A DNA stretch of 64,000 nt from DATAGF01 sp963835685 (GCA_963835685.1 CAWIGI010000016.1:62001-126000), one strand, 5' to 3'; shown: positions 28,011 to 38,290, counted from the stretch's first letter. Translations and numbers: made by a program. Notes: a model not told the origin generated them from the letters alone.

Positions 28011-29704
28011 ATGAGCACCGTCCCGGCCGAGTACCCGCCCCCCTTCAAGTCCGCCGACTACATCGTCGCCCCGTCCGCGGCCGAGGACGAGCGCATCGAC
28101 GTCGGGGTGCTGATCGTCGGCGCCGGGCCCGCGGGCCTGGCGACGGCCGTGCGCCTGGGCCAGCTGCTCGGCGAGGACCCCGAGCTGGCCGAGCAGCTCG
28201 GCGAGGTGCCGGTCGCCGTCGCGGAGAAGGGCAAGACGGCGGGCTCGCACCTGCTGTCGGGCGCCGTGATGAAGCCGGGCCCGCTGAAGGCGCTCTTCCC
28301 GGACGTCGCCGACGACGACTTCCCACGCTACGGCGAGGTCACCGGAGAGGCCGTGTACTTCATGCGGCCCAAGGCGAAGGTGCGCCTCCCGACGCCGCCG
28401 CAGATGAAGAACCACGGCAACTGGGTCATCTCGATCAGCCAGCTCGCCCGCTGGATGAGCGACCAGGCCGAGGAGCTCGGCGCCTACATGCTGCCCGAGA
28501 CCGACTGCCAGAAGGTCCTGATCGACCAGGGGCGCGTGATGGGCGTCTCACCGGCGACAAGGGGCGCGGCCGCGACGGCGAGGAGCTGCCGGCGTTCGAG
28601 CCCGGCGCCGAGGTGCAGGCCCAGGTCACCGTGCTCGCCGAGGGCACCCCGGGGCACCTGACCAGCCTCGTGCGCGGGCACTTCGACCTCGACCGCGACT
28701 CCACCCAGATCTGGGAGCTCGGGGTGAAGGAGGTCTGGCGCGTCCCACGCCCCCTCGGGCAGGTCGTCCACACCCTGGGCTGGCCGCTGCGGCTGGCCAC
28801 CAAGTACCGGGAGTACGGCGGCTCGTGGCTCTACCCGATGGGCGACGACATGATCTCGATGGGCTTCGTCATCGGCCTCGACTACGCGGACGCGACGCTG
28901 TCGGCCCACGACCTGCTGCAGGAGTTCAAGACCCACCCGTTCATCCGCGGCCTCATCGAGGGCGGCCAGCGGCTGGCCTGGGGGGCCAAGACGATCCCGG
29001 GGGGCGGGTTCTACGGCCTGCCCAGCCGGATGCACGTGCCGGGGGCGGTGCTCGTGGGCGACAGCGCCGGGTTCGTGGACATGATGGCGCTGAAGGGCGT
29101 CCACAACGCCATCCTCTCCGGCACGCTCGCCGCCGAGGCGATCTACGAGGCGCTGAAGGCCGGGAAGGCGACGACCCCGGCCGGCCTGTGGGGCTACACG
29201 ACGCGCGTGCGCGAGTCGGCGATCTGGAAGGAGCTCTGGAAGGTCCGCGACATCCGCCCCGCGTTCCAGAAGGGCTTCGTCTACGGCGGGATGGTCCACG
29301 GCATGCAGACCGCGTCGTTCGGCAAGGCCCCGCGCAAGCGGGTGCGCTTCAAGCCCGACGCCGCCGAGCCGGTCTTCCTGGGCTCGCGCAGCGCCGGCTA
29401 CCCGAAGCCCGACGGCGAGTACGTCTTCGACAAGCTCGGCAGCGTGTTCGCCAGCGGCAACCAGACCCGCGACGACCAGCCCAGCCACATCCGGGTCCGC
29501 ACCCAGGTTCCCGTGGAGCTCGCGACCGCGTGGGAGTGGATGTGCCCCGCCAAGGTCTACGAGATCGCCGACGAGCCCCAGAACGGGACGGTCACGGTCC
29601 ACCTGAGCCCGTCCAACTGCGTGCAGTGCGGCGCGATCACCGCCAAGGGGGGGCGGCTGACCCCGCCCGAGGGCGGCAGCGGCCCCGAGTACACGATCAC
29701 GTAG
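28011..29704 (+). CDS. electron transfer flavoprotein-ubiquinone oxidoreductase
   Basis: This membrane-associated flavoprotein passes electrons from ETF, reduced by acyl-CoA dehydrogenases, to quinone. The FAD motif VLIVGAGPAGLATAVRLG is near residue 38, and GAVLVGDSAGFVDMMALKG is the second FAD motif. GSHLLSGAVMKPGPL and KTIPGGGFYGLP are family signatures. One base is off near 28551, so the frame changes once; about 564 residues in all. In the C-terminal iron-sulfur region I see Cys in MCPAKVYEI and two more in CVQCGAIT. The fourth ligand, the last Cys of the usual CxxCxxC, is Ile here. The gene would serve the fad genes in this window. Confidence 0.88.
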
Positions 29705-29727
29705 GCCACGGCGTACAGCGGGCCGCT

Positions 29728-30016
29728 ATGCTGGTGGCGCGTCGCCGCCTGGACGCGTGTCTTCCTGGCCGCGCTCGACGAGGCGCGGGCCCCGGCGCCG
29801 CCGGCCGCCCCGGCCGTCCTGCGGTGGATGGGCGAGCGTCAGGAGCAGCTCGCCGACACGATCTTCGCGATGGACCGCGGGGCCAAGCGGGCCGAGCTGG
29901 ACCGCGGTGGGCCCGACGCCATCGCCAGCCCCGAGGTCGTCAACCGCATCGGCCAGGCCGCGACCGTCCAGGCCCACGCGCGCTTCCTGGTGGAGGGGCT
30001 GGCCGCTCGGCTGTGA
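29728..30016 (+). CDS. small unknown protein, frame broken
   Basis: An ATG at 29728 opens MLVARRRLDA. After a one-base shift near 29758 a good helical sequence continues (VFLAALDEARA, LRWMGERQEQLADTIFAMD, VVNRIGQAATVQAHARFLVE) and stops at 30016. The acidic/amphipathic pattern and the GTGA overlap with the hydrolase support a real gene of about 95 residues. I do not recognise it. The start and the break are uncertain. Confidence 0.45.
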
Positions 30017-30831
30017 GGAGCGCGGGCCCGCGGATCCGCTCGTTCACCCCGTCGCACCGCGGAGGGTCGGGCCCGCCGCTCGTGTGCCTGCACGGGTTCC
30101 TGGAGACCTGGAGGACGTGGGAGCTGGTGCTGCCGGAGCTCGAGCGCCACCACGACGTCCTGGCCCCCACGCTGCCCGGCCACGCGGGCGGCCCGCCGAT
30201 CGCGGGCGCGGTCGACGACGCCCTGGTCCCCGACGCGATCGAGCGCGCGATGGACGCCGCAGGCTGGCACACGGCGCACCTCGTCGGCAACTCGCTCGGG
30301 GGCTACGCCGCGCTGCAGCTCGCCGCGCGCGGACGGGCGAGGTCGGTCGTGGCCTTCGCCCCCGCCGGCGGCTGGGCCGCCGATGACGCGTCGTGGAGGG
30401 AGCTGCTCGCGTTCCAGGCGACGATGCGGGACCAGGCCGCGGCCGCCGCGCCTCAGGCGGACGCGATCGTGGCCTCGCCGGAGGGCCGGCGCCGCGCGAC
30501 GCGGCTCATCACCGCGAGCTTCGAGCACATCTCCGCCGAGCTGCTCGCCCACCAGATGCTCGGCGTCGCGCGCTGCGAGGGGGCCGAGCCCATGATCGAG
30601 TACGCGATGCGCGAGGGCTACCGCCTCGACGCGGAGAGCATCACCTGCCCGGTGCGGATCGTGTGGGGCACCGACGACATGCTCCTGCCGTGGCCGTCGG
30701 CCGCGGCGCGCTTCCGCGACGACTGGCTCCCCCACGCCGACTGGGTCGAGCTCGAGGGCGTCGGCCACTGCCCCCAGCTCGACGTCCCGCTCGAGGCCGC
30801 GCAGCTGATCCTGGGATTCACGGCGCGCTGA
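30013..30831 (+). CDS. alpha/beta hydrolase
   Basis: The 272-residue protein is an alpha/beta-fold hydrolase. HGFLETWRTW gives the oxyanion region, GNSLGG holds the nucleophilic serine, and IVWGTDDMLLPW the acid. EGVGHCPQLD holds the catalytic histidine. It most resembles epoxide-hydrolase or ester-hydrolase relatives; the substrate is not evident. The GTG start overlaps the upstream small gene by four bases (GTGA). Confidence 0.85.
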   Translation: MRSAGPRIRSFTPSHRGGSGPPLVCLHGFLETWRTWELVLPELERHHDVLAPTLPGHAGGPPIAGAVDDALVPDAIERAMDAAGWHTAHLVGNSLGGYAALQLAARGRARSVVAFAPAGGWAADDASWRELLAFQATMRDQAAAAAPQADAIVASPEGRRRATRLITASFEHISAELLAHQMLGVARCEGAEPMIEYAMREGYRLDAESITCPVRIVWGTDDMLLPWPSAAARFRDDWLPHADWVELEGVGHCPQLDVPLEAAQLILGFTAR

Positions 30832-31030
30832 CCCGAGCCGCCCGCTGCTGCACTGGGCGGGCTGCGGCTCTCTCGCGCGCGCGAACCTGTCGTATCCCAA
30901 GCGCTACTTCCGAGCCTATGGCGAAGCCGAAGCCTGGCTCACATCCAACCGGGGCGCCAAGGGCGTGGGTTGGCGCCCGTGTGCGAACTGCGGGGCCGAG
31001 CCACCTGCCTGAACCTGACCCAGGCCCTGT
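30832..31030. other. gap with a possible CxxC peptide tail
   Basis: No clear gene lies here. An open plus-strand frame, ending at TGA 31010-31012, encodes SYPKRYFRAYGEAEAWLTS and a closing WRPCANCGAEPPA with one CxxC. It has no credible start codon or ribosome site, so it may be the remnant of a small zinc-ribbon protein. Confidence 0.3.
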
Positions 31031-33265
31031 TCAGGCGTCGGAGGTCCTGCGGGCGACCGCGATCGCGACGTCATCGGTGAGCCGGCCGCCGGACCAGGTG
31101 CGGGCGGCCGAGTAGACCGAGCGGGCGAGCTCGACGGGGCCCTCGCCGTGGGCGTCGCGCAGCACCTCGCTCAGCCCCTGCTCGCCGAACTCGCGGCCGT
31201 CGCGCCGCGCCTCGAGGATGCCGTCGGTGTAGAGCACCAGCACGCCGCTCGGGGGGAAGGGGATCTCGTGCCCCGGGAAGTCGGCGTCCTCGAAGGCCCC
31301 GCACGGCGGCCCCGGGTCCTCGAGCAGGGTCTGGCCTCCGGCCGCGTCGATGAGCACCGGCGGCGGGTGGCCGGCGCTGCACCAGGCGAGGGTCCCCGCG
31401 CCGGCGTCGAGCACGGCCAGGACGAGGGTCACGAGGCCGCCGTCCGGCAGGCGCGCGTGCAGCAGCGCGTTGAGCTCCGACACGACGGCGGCGGGCTCGC
31501 AGCGGTGCTGGCTGAGCGCCTCGGCCATGTACCGCACCATGGCCGTCGTGCCGGCGGCCTCGACGCCCTTGCCCGACACGTCGCCCACCAGCAGGGCCAG
31601 CCGCCCCTCGTCGAGCGGCCACGCGCTGTAGAAGTCGCCGCCCACCTGGGAGCCGGCGGCCGCCTGGTAGAGGGCGGCGAGCTCGAGCCCGTCGAGCGCC
31701 GGGAGCTCCTCGGCGATCAGCGCCTGCTGCAGGGTCTCGGCGATGTGGCGCTCCTGCTCGAACTGGAGCGCGTTCTGCAGGGCGGTCGCCGCGTGGCGGG
31801 CGAGCTCGCCGACGACGCGCAGGTCGCGCTCGCCGAATGCCCGGACCTCGGCGCTGTTCACGCTCAGCAGCCCGTAGACGCGGTCGCCGAGCACCAGCGG
31901 GACGTTCATGAACGAGCGGATGCCCTCGGGCCCGGTGATCCGGCGCGAGATCCGCTGCTCGGCCTCGGCGTCGTTGCAGACGAACGGGCGCCGGTCGGCG
32001 AGCGCCCCGCCCACCACGCCCTCGCCGACCTTGAAGACCATGCGCTTGATGGTCTCGTCGGCGAAGCCGCGGGTCGCGACGGGGACGACGAGCCCGCGCC
32101 GGTCGACCGCGAGGACGGCGCTCTTGTCGCACGCGGGCGTGAGGAGGTGGGCCTGGTCGAGCAGGTGATCGTGGATGTCGGACGGCGTGAGGGCCGAGGC
32201 CATCATGTGGGCGGCCCGCGAGAGGGCGACCTCCTCCTGCGCGCGCCGCTCCTCCCGCTCGAGCAGCTCCGCGCGCTCGGCCGCCAGGCGGCGGGCCTCG
32301 GCGAGCGCGCTCCGCGCGGGCGTCACGTCGGTGAGGATGTCCACCCGGCCCACGAGCGCCCCGGAGGGATCGCGGACCGGCGACGACGAGTGCTCGATCG
32401 CGCGCCCGTTGACCGTCTCGGCGTCGTCGATCGCCGTGCGGGTCGGGTCGCCATGGACCGCCAGCATCCGCTCGGCGTAGTCGTCCGGGTTGGTGAACCG
32501 CCACTTGATCCGCTCGGCCACCAGCTCGCGCATCGGACGGCCCACCAGGGGCTGGAGGTCGATGCCCAGGATGTCGGCCGCGGCGCGGTTGGCGAGCGAC
32601 AGCCGCCCGCGCAGGTCGCTCACCATCACCCCCATGCGGCTGGACGAGATCACGCCCTCGAGCGTCTGGCGGGTGCGCCGCGTGCGGGCGGCCAGCTGGT
32701 GGTTGCGCACGGTCAGCGCGATCTGCGGCGCCAGCGCCAGGAGGTCCTCGACGTGGCTCTCCGGCACGGGGTTCTCGCGCGTGAGGCTCACCAGCGCGAC
32801 CGCGCCGAGGCCCGGTTGATGGGGCGTCCCGAGCGGCACCGCGATGCCGCTGGCGTCCAGCATCAGGCGGTGCAGGGCCCCGGCGGGGCCGCCCTCGTCC
32901 GCCAGCCGCGCGAGGCGCTCGATCTCGGCGGGCTCGGAGACGATGCGCGGCCAGACCACCGGCCCGTCGGCCTCGACCGCCGCGTCCCCGAGGCCGATCG
33001 GGTCGAGGCCGTCGGGGGTCAGCAGCGGCGCGAGCCGCTGGGCGGCGGGCGACGGGCCGACGCAGTAGCCGCGGGTGACGTCCTCCGGGTCGGACTCGTC
33101 GGCGACGTGGACCTCGACGACGTCGACGTCGAAGACCTCCTGGACCCGCTCGGCGATCTCGTCGAGCGCAGCGGGCAGCTCGACGGCCGCGATCGACGCG
33201 AGGCGGCTGAGCCACCGCGTCGGGTCCAGCCCGCCCAGCGTTCCGGTCTCCATCCTGCCCGCCAC
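31031..33265 (-). CDS. GAF-PAS-GAF-SpoIIE phosphatase (PP2C type)
   Basis: The protein of about 744 residues is a sensor phosphatase. Its N-terminal region (to residue about 190) is GAF-like. A PAS domain follows (MGVMVSDLRGRLSLANRAAA, VDILTDVTPARS). A second GAF comes next (PVATRGFADETIKRMVFKVG, SFMNVPLVLGDRVYGLLSVN). A SpoIIE/PP2C phosphatase domain ends the protein, with GSQVGGDFYSAW, VGDVSGKGVEAA and LVLYTDGILEARR supplying metal-binding aspartates. Such proteins dephosphorylate STAS-domain anti-anti-sigma factors. GTG at 33265 was chosen because GGAGGTG lies eight bases upstream; an ATG 12 bases later is possible. A STAS gene lies 0.7 kb away on the opposite strand and is a natural partner. 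Confidence 0.88.
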   Translation of the reverse strand: MAGRMETGTLGGLDPTRWLSRLASIAAVELPAALDEIAERVQEVFDVDVVEVHVADESDPEDVTRGYCVGPSPAAQRLAPLLTPDGLDPIGLGDAAVEADGPVVWPRIVSEPAEIERLARLADEGGPAGALHRLMLDASGIAVPLGTPHQPGLGAVALVSLTRENPVPESHVEDLLALAPQIALTVRNHQLAARTRRTRQTLEGVISSSRMGVMVSDLRGRLSLANRAAADILGIDLQPLVGRPMRELVAERIKWRFTNPDDYAERMLAVHGDPTRTAIDDAETVNGRAIEHSSSPVRDPSGALVGRVDILTDVTPARSALAEARRLAAERAELLEREERRAQEEVALSRAAHMMASALTPSDIHDHLLDQAHLLTPACDKSAVLAVDRRGLVVPVATRGFADETIKRMVFKVGEGVVGGALADRRPFVCNDAEAEQRISRRITGPEGIRSFMNVPLVLGDRVYGLLSVNSAEVRAFGERDLRVVGELARHAATALQNALQFEQERHIAETLQQALIAEELPALDGLELAALYQAAAGSQVGGDFYSAWPLDEGRLALLVGDVSGKGVEAAGTTAMVRYMAEALSQHRCEPAAVVSELNALLHARLPDGGLVTLVLAVLDAGAGTLAWCSAGHPPPVLIDAAGGQTLLEDPGPPCGAFEDADFPGHEIPFPPSGVLVLYTDGILEARRDGREFGEQGLSEVLRDAHGEGPVELARSVYSAARTWSGGRLTDDVAIAVARRTSDA

Positions 33266-33435
33266 CCGTGGACACCTCCGCGCAACGACCCGGACCCGTC
33301 CAGGGTAGCGCGGCCCCCGCGCCGGGACAGGCCGGGCCCATCGGCCCTCGGGAAGGAGGCTCCTCGTCGCGTTGTTTTTCGTCCGGCGCCCCATATGCTC
33401 TCGCGGGATCCCGACCTCGACCGGGGGTGTTGATC

Positions 33436-33894
33436 GTGCGCAGGCTCTGGGCGGCTCTCTCGCTGGTGGCGCTGGTCGCCGCGCTCGGCGTCGCCGCAGG
33501 CTGCGTCGACAGCAGCGAGGAGGAGGCCCAGACCCCGACCGGCGCCCCCACCGTGGCCAACAGCGCGGTGCAGACCGACTCCGAGGGCAACTTCGTCACC
33601 GCGCCCCCGGCGGAGGGCGCCGCGACCGCGCCGGAGGAGGGCGAGGGCGGCGAGGGTGGCGAGGCCGCCGGCGACGCGGCCGCGGGCCAGACGGTCTTCG
33701 CGGGCACCTGCACCACCTGCCACCTGAACAACGGCCAGGACGCGGGCGGGATCGGCCCGCAGCTGGCCGGCGCGGGCCTCGACGCCGAGACCATCACGAC
33801 CACCGTCATGAACGGCCGCGGCCCGATGCCGCCGGGGCTCGTCAGCGGCGCGGACCTCGAGAACGTCACCGCCTACGTGCTGAGCATCCAGTAG
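33436..33894 (+). CDS. lipoprotein c-type cytochrome
   Basis: The 152-residue product begins with a lipoprotein signal (RRLWAALSLVALVAALG, lipobox VAAGC), so it is anchored outside the membrane. A low-complexity linker rich in E, G and A follows. The haem domain has CTTCH near residue 93 and a distal Met in GRGPMPPGL. It is a single-haem class I cytochrome, probably an electron carrier. In-frame TTG and GTG codons 6 and 9 bases upstream are alternative starts; GGGGG supports 33436. Confidence 0.85.
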   Translation: MRRLWAALSLVALVAALGVAAGCVDSSEEEAQTPTGAPTVANSAVQTDSEGNFVTAPPAEGAATAPEEGEGGEGGEAAGDAAAGQTVFAGTCTTCHLNNGQDAGGIGPQLAGAGLDAETITTTVMNGRGPMPPGLVSGADLENVTAYVLSIQ

Positions 33895-33941
33895 CGCCGA
33901 GGATGTGCGCGGCTCCGGGGAGCCGGGTAGCATCCCCGCCA

Positions 33942-34304
33942 ATGAGCCTGGAGGTCACGACCGAGGCCCGGGACGACCTGACGCTGGTCACCCTGGGGGG
34001 CGAGCTCGACATCTACACGGTGGGGAGCTTCCGCCAGGACCTCGAGACGCTCGACCCCGCATCCGCGCCGCTGGTCATCGACCTGACCGACGTGACGCTG
34101 CTCGACTCGTCGGGCCTCGGGGCGCTCGTGAGCCTGCTGAACCGGGCCCGCGCGGGCCAGGGCCAGCTCGGGTTGATCTGCCCTCACCGGCGCCTGCGGC
34201 GGGTCTTCGAGATCACCGGGCTGCGGCGCGCGTTCGTGTTCGGGGACGACCTCGAGGCGGTGGCCGCCGGCCTCGCACGCGGTCCGGACGCCGCCTCGGC
34301 CTGA
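33942..34304 (+). CDS. STAS anti-anti-sigma factor
   Basis: The 120-residue protein is a STAS-domain anti-anti-sigma factor. The LGGELDIYTV strand and VTLLDSSGLGALVSLLN around the phosphorylatable serine are hallmark segments. Such proteins release a sigma factor from its anti-sigma kinase when unphosphorylated. The divergent SpoIIE phosphatase at 31031-33265 could activate it. No anti-sigma kinase or sigma gene is seen in this part. A paralogue lies at 63104-63607. Confidence 0.88.
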   Translation: MSLEVTTEARDDLTLVTLGGELDIYTVGSFRQDLETLDPASAPLVIDLTDVTLLDSSGLGALVSLLNRARAGQGQLGLICPHRRLRRVFEITGLRRAFVFGDDLEAVAAGLARGPDAASA

Positions 34305-34314
34305 CGGGACCGGC

Positions 34315-35578
34315 CTGCTCGACCTGAAGCTGATCCGCTCCGAGCCGGAGCGCGTCGCCGCGAACCTGGCGCGGCGAGGCGCCGGCGGCGAGGTCGAGCG
34401 CCTGCTCGGGCTGGACGAGGACGCCCGCCGGCTCCGCGCGCGCGTCGAGTCGGCCCGCGCGGAGCGCGCCCGCATCAGCAAGGCGGTTGGCGAGGCGCGG
34501 CGCGAGGGTCGCGACAGCTCCTCCGAGGAGGCCGAGGCCCGGCGCCTGGGCGACGAGCTCGCGGCGCTGGAGGCCGAGCTGCGCGACCTCGAGGCCGATC
34601 GCGACGGGCTGCTGATGACGCTGCCCAACCTCGCCGAGGCGGACGCGCCCGACGGGGGCGAGGAGGATGCCGTCGAGCTGCGCCGGGTCGGCGAGCCGCC
34701 GGCCTTCGGGTTCGCGCCGCGCGACCACGTGGAGCTGGCCGGCGCCGCCGGGGCCCTCGACCTGGAGGCCGCGGCGCGCGTGTCCGGCAGCCGCTTCGCC
34801 TACCTGCTCGGCCCGCTGGTGCGCGTGCAGATGGCGCTGGTGTCGCTGGCGCTCGACCGGGTCGAGGCCGCCGGGTTCACGCCGGTCGTGCCCCCCGTGC
34901 TGGTGCGGGAGGAGGCCATGTGGGGCACGGGCTTCTTTCCCACCGACCGGGCCTCGATCTACGCCACCGCCGACGACGACCTGTACCTGGTCGGCACCTC
35001 CGAGGTCCCGCTCGCCGGCCTGCACGGCGACGAGATCCTCGCCGCCGAGGACCTGCCGCGCCGGTACGGCGGCGTCTCCACCTGCTTCCGGCGCGAGGCC
35101 GGCGCGGCCGGCCGCGACACCCGGGGGATCTTCCGCGTCCACCAGTTCGACAAGGTCGAGATGTTCTCGTTCACGCTCCCGGAAGGAGTCGCCCGCCGAG
35201 CACCGCCTCATCCTGGGCGTGCAGGAGGAGATCCTCCGGGCGCTCGAGGTCCCGTACCGGGTCGTGGACATCGCGGTCGGCGACCTCGGTGCGTCGGCGG
35301 CGCGCAAGTTCGACCTCGAGGCGTGGATGCCGGGGCAGGGGGCGTACCGCGAGGTGACCTCCTGCTCCAACTGCACCGACTACCAGGCGCGTCGCCTGCG
35401 GGCGCGGGTGCGCCGGGAGTCGGGCACCGAGCCGGTCCACACGCTCAACGGCACGGCCGTCGCGGTGGGGCGCACGATCATCGCGCTGCTCGAGAACGGC
35501 CAGCGGGAGGACGGCTCGGTGGTGCTGCCGGCGTCCCTGCGCGAGCATGGCGCGCCGGCGGAGATCCGCCCGAGGTGA
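34315..35578 (+). CDS. serS: seryl-tRNA synthetase, frame broken
   Basis: Seryl-tRNA synthetase, about 420 residues. The N-terminal tRNA-binding coiled coil runs from LKLIRSEPERVAANLARRGA to residue about 105. Class II motif 2 is FRREAGAAGRDTRGIFRVHQ, and motif 3 is NGTAVAVGRTIIALLENGQ. One base is off near 35185, so the last third is in a different frame. No ATG or GTG lies at the expected start; the codon before LDLKLIR is a CTG at 34315. Either CTG is used or a GTG was misread. The stop overlaps the next gene (GTGA). Confidence 0.9.
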
Positions 35579-36435
35579 CCGCCCCGCCCCGCCCGCGCGT
35601 CGCGGTCGTGGGCCACGTCGAGTGGATCACCCACGGCATCGGCGTGATGCCGCGGCCGGGCGAGATCCGCTACCTGGGCGAGCCCTTCGAGGAGCCCGCC
35701 GGCGGGGGTGGGGTGAGCGCGGCGCAGGCGGCCAAGCTCGGGGCGGAGACGCTCTTCTTCACCGCGCTCGGCTCGGACGAGCCGGGCCGGGCGAGCGACG
35801 AGCGCCTGGGGGAGGCGGGGGTGACGGTGCTCGCGGTGGTCCACCCCGGCCCGCAGACCCGGGGGGTCGCCGCGGTCGACGAGAGCGCCGACCGGGCGAT
35901 CCTGATCATCGGCGGCCCGACCTCGGCGCGCATCGACGATCCGCTGCCCTGGGAGGACATCGCGGCCTGCGACGCCGCCTACTTCACCGGGCACGACTCG
36001 GCGACCGTGGCCGCGGCCCGCCGCGCCCGGTCCCTGGTCGTCACCAGCCGCCGCCTGGCCCAGCTCGTCGAGAGCGGCGTGCGGGCCGACGTGCTGATCG
36101 CGAGCGCCGGCGACCCATCCGAGGCGGTCGACCCCGAGCGGCTGCCGGTGCCGCCCGGCGCGATCGTCTGGACCGAGGGCGGCCACGGCGGCCGCTTCGC
36201 CACCTCGGACGGCCGCAGCGGCCGCTGGGATCCGGCCCCGCTCCCGGGCCCGCCCGTCGACAGCTACGGCTGCGGCGACTCGTTCGCGGCGGGCCTCACG
36301 GTGGGCCTGGCCCGCGGCCTCGACCTGGAGGGGGCCCTCGCGCTCGGCGCCCGCTGCGGCGCCCATTGCCTCACCGGCCGCGGGGCGCTCGCCGCGCAGC
36401 TCGACGAGCGCGGGGCCGGCGCGCCCTCGCGTTGA
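35575..36435 (+). CDS. PfkB-family carbohydrate kinase
   Basis: The 286-residue protein is a ribokinase/PfkB-type sugar or nucleoside kinase. The N-terminal VAVVGHVEWIT and GGGGVSAAQAAKLGAETLFF match the PfkB signature 1 region. VDSYGCGDSFAAGLTVGLA near residue 230 is signature 2, with the GCGD anion hole and catalytic Asp. Substrate is not predictable. It is coupled to serS by a GTGA overlap, an unusual neighbour whose meaning is unclear. Confidence 0.82.
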   Translation: MTAPPRPRVAVVGHVEWITHGIGVMPRPGEIRYLGEPFEEPAGGGGVSAAQAAKLGAETLFFTALGSDEPGRASDERLGEAGVTVLAVVHPGPQTRGVAAVDESADRAILIIGGPTSARIDDPLPWEDIAACDAAYFTGHDSATVAAARRARSLVVTSRRLAQLVESGVRADVLIASAGDPSEAVDPERLPVPPGAIVWTEGGHGGRFATSDGRSGRWDPAPLPGPPVDSYGCGDSFAAGLTVGLARGLDLEGALALGARCGAHCLTGRGALAAQLDERGAGAPSR

Positions 36436-36470
36436 CCGCGGGCGAACGGCGCGGGTAGGTTCGCCCCAGG

Positions 36471-36926
36471 ATGCGGGTGGCGATCGTGATCGCGTTGGTG
36501 CTGGCGGCGACCGCGGGGCTCGCGGTCGCCGGCACGCGGCCTGCGCCGAGCGGGGGCGAGATCGAGTTCTCGGGGAAGTTCAAGGGCCCCCCGACCGGCG
36601 GCAGCATCAAGTCCTTCGAGATGCGCGTGAGTCCCGACGGCGAACAAATCTGGCAGCTCCAGGGCGACCTCCCGGCCAGGTGCAAGGGCTCGCCGATCAT
36701 CGACGCGAAGGCGATCTTCCTCACGACGTATGGGAGGGCGTGGACGATCCGCGCGAACGGCAAGTTCACCGTCACGTTCTTCGACGACCTGAACTACGAC
36801 GTCAGGATGCGCGTGACCGGCGAGTTCCGCGGCAACCGCGTCCGCGGCATCGCCCGGGCGACCGAGCGCTGGGACGGCGCCGTCTGCAGCGGCAAGCGGC
36901 GGTTCACGGCCCTCCGCCGGAGCTGA
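36471..36926 (+). CDS. secreted beta-rich unknown protein
   Basis: The 151-residue product begins with a signal peptide (VAIVIALVLAATAGLAVAG). The mature part is beta-rich with a paired-cysteine spacing (ARCKGSP and AVCSGKRRF) that may form a disulfide. GEFRGNRVRGIARA suggests a small all-beta fold. I do not recognise the family. It is convergent with the CorC-type gene. Confidence 0.62.
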   Translation: MRVAIVIALVLAATAGLAVAGTRPAPSGGEIEFSGKFKGPPTGGSIKSFEMRVSPDGEQIWQLQGDLPARCKGSPIIDAKAIFLTTYGRAWTIRANGKFTVTFFDDLNYDVRMRVTGEFRGNRVRGIARATERWDGAVCSGKRRFTALRRS

Positions 36927-36951
36927 CCCGGATCGCTCCGCGGTCCGCTCC

Positions 36952-38290
36952 TCAGGCCCTCGCCTCCCCCGACCCGCTGGCCCGCGCCCCCTGGCGGCCG
37001 CCCGGGCGCTCGATGGGCTCGATCGCCACGAGCACCACCCGCGTGCCGCGGGTCGCCTCCACCGTGAGGCGCCAGCCGTCGGCCGGTCACGGTGTCGCCG
37101 GTCCGCGGCAGGCGGCCCAGGCGGGTGAAGACGAGGCCGCCCACGCTGGTCACGGTCTCGTCGACCAGCTCGACGCCGTGGTCGCGCAGGTCCTCCAGGG
37201 ACACGTGGCCGCGCACCACCAGGCGCCCGTCGGGCTGCGGGTCGACCGCCGGCGCCCGGTCGCGCTCGTCGTCGATCTCGCCGACGATCTCCTCGATCAC
37301 GTCCTCCACCGTGACCACCCCGGTGAAGTCGCCGTACTCGTCGAGCACGACCGCCATCGACGCGCGCCGCGCCTGGAGCTGGCGCAGCAGCTCGTCCACC
37401 GGCTGGGTCTCGGGCACGAACAGCGCCGGGCCCGCGAGGGCGCGCGCCGGGAGCGTCCTCGCCCTCCTCCAGGAGCCCGCGCGCGAGCTGGCTGAGGTGG
37501 ATCACCCCCAGCACGCCGTCCCCGTTCAGGACGGGGAAGCGGCTATGTCGTGCTGCCGCAGCGCCTCGGCGAGCGCCTCGCGGACAGGGGCGTCGGCCGC
37601 GAGCGTGGTCACCTCGGGCCGCGGCGTCATGATGTCGCGGGTCAGGGTCTCGCCGAGGCCGAACACGCCCTCGAGCATGTCGGCCTCCTCGGGCTCGAGC
37701 GCCCCGCCCTCCTCGCTCTGGGCGATGAGGATCTGGAGGTCCTCCGGGGTGGAGGCGAGCTCGCGCTCGCTGGCCGGCTCGACCCCGAGGGCGCGCACGA
37801 CCCAGTTGCCGGCGCCGTTGAGGAGGTAGATGAAGGGCGCCATGACCTTGCGGAAGAGCTCGAGCGGCCACGCTGTGGCCTGGGCGGTGGCCTCGGCCTT
37901 CTGGATGGCGATCGACTTGGGCGCAAGCTCGCCGAAGACGACGTGCAGGACCGTGATGATGATGAAGGCGAGGATGACGGCCGTCCCCGTGGACGTCGCC
38001 GACCCGAGCCCCACCGACTCGAAGACCGGGCGCAGCAGGTCCGCGAACGCCGGCTCGCCCAGCCACCCCAGGCCCAGGCTGGCGAGGGTGATGCCGAGCT
38101 GGCACGCCGCGAGGTAGCGGTCGATGTGCTGCACGTGCTCGCGCGCGAGCACCGCGCTGCCGTGCCCCTGGTCGGCGAGCTGCTCGAGCCGGGTGGTCCG
38201 GGCGCGGGCGAGCGAGAACTCGGCCGCGACGAAGAAGCCGTTCAGCAGCACCAGGAAAAGTGCCGCGACGATCTGGACCGCGTTCGTCAA
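36952..38290 (-). CDS. CorC/HlyC-type CBS-domain membrane protein, frame broken
   Basis: This is a member of the hemolysin-III-like/CNNM-CorC family. The N-terminal DUF21 part has about four membrane segments (VQIVAALFLVLLNGFFVAAE, LGITLASLGLGWLGEPAFAD, TAVILAFIIITVLHVVFGEL). A CBS pair follows, with RDIMTPRPEVTTL and VVLDEYGDFTGVVTVEDV. A C-terminal CorC domain ends it. Breaks of one base occur near 37540, 37450 and 37085, so the protein of about 445 residues needs three joins. CNNM relatives are linked to Mg2+/Co2+ handling. Confidence 0.82.

Noticed and set aside
30832..31030. Small zinc-ribbon gene in the gap before the SpoIIE gene
   Set aside because: One CxxC and no start codon; listed only as a possible remnant.
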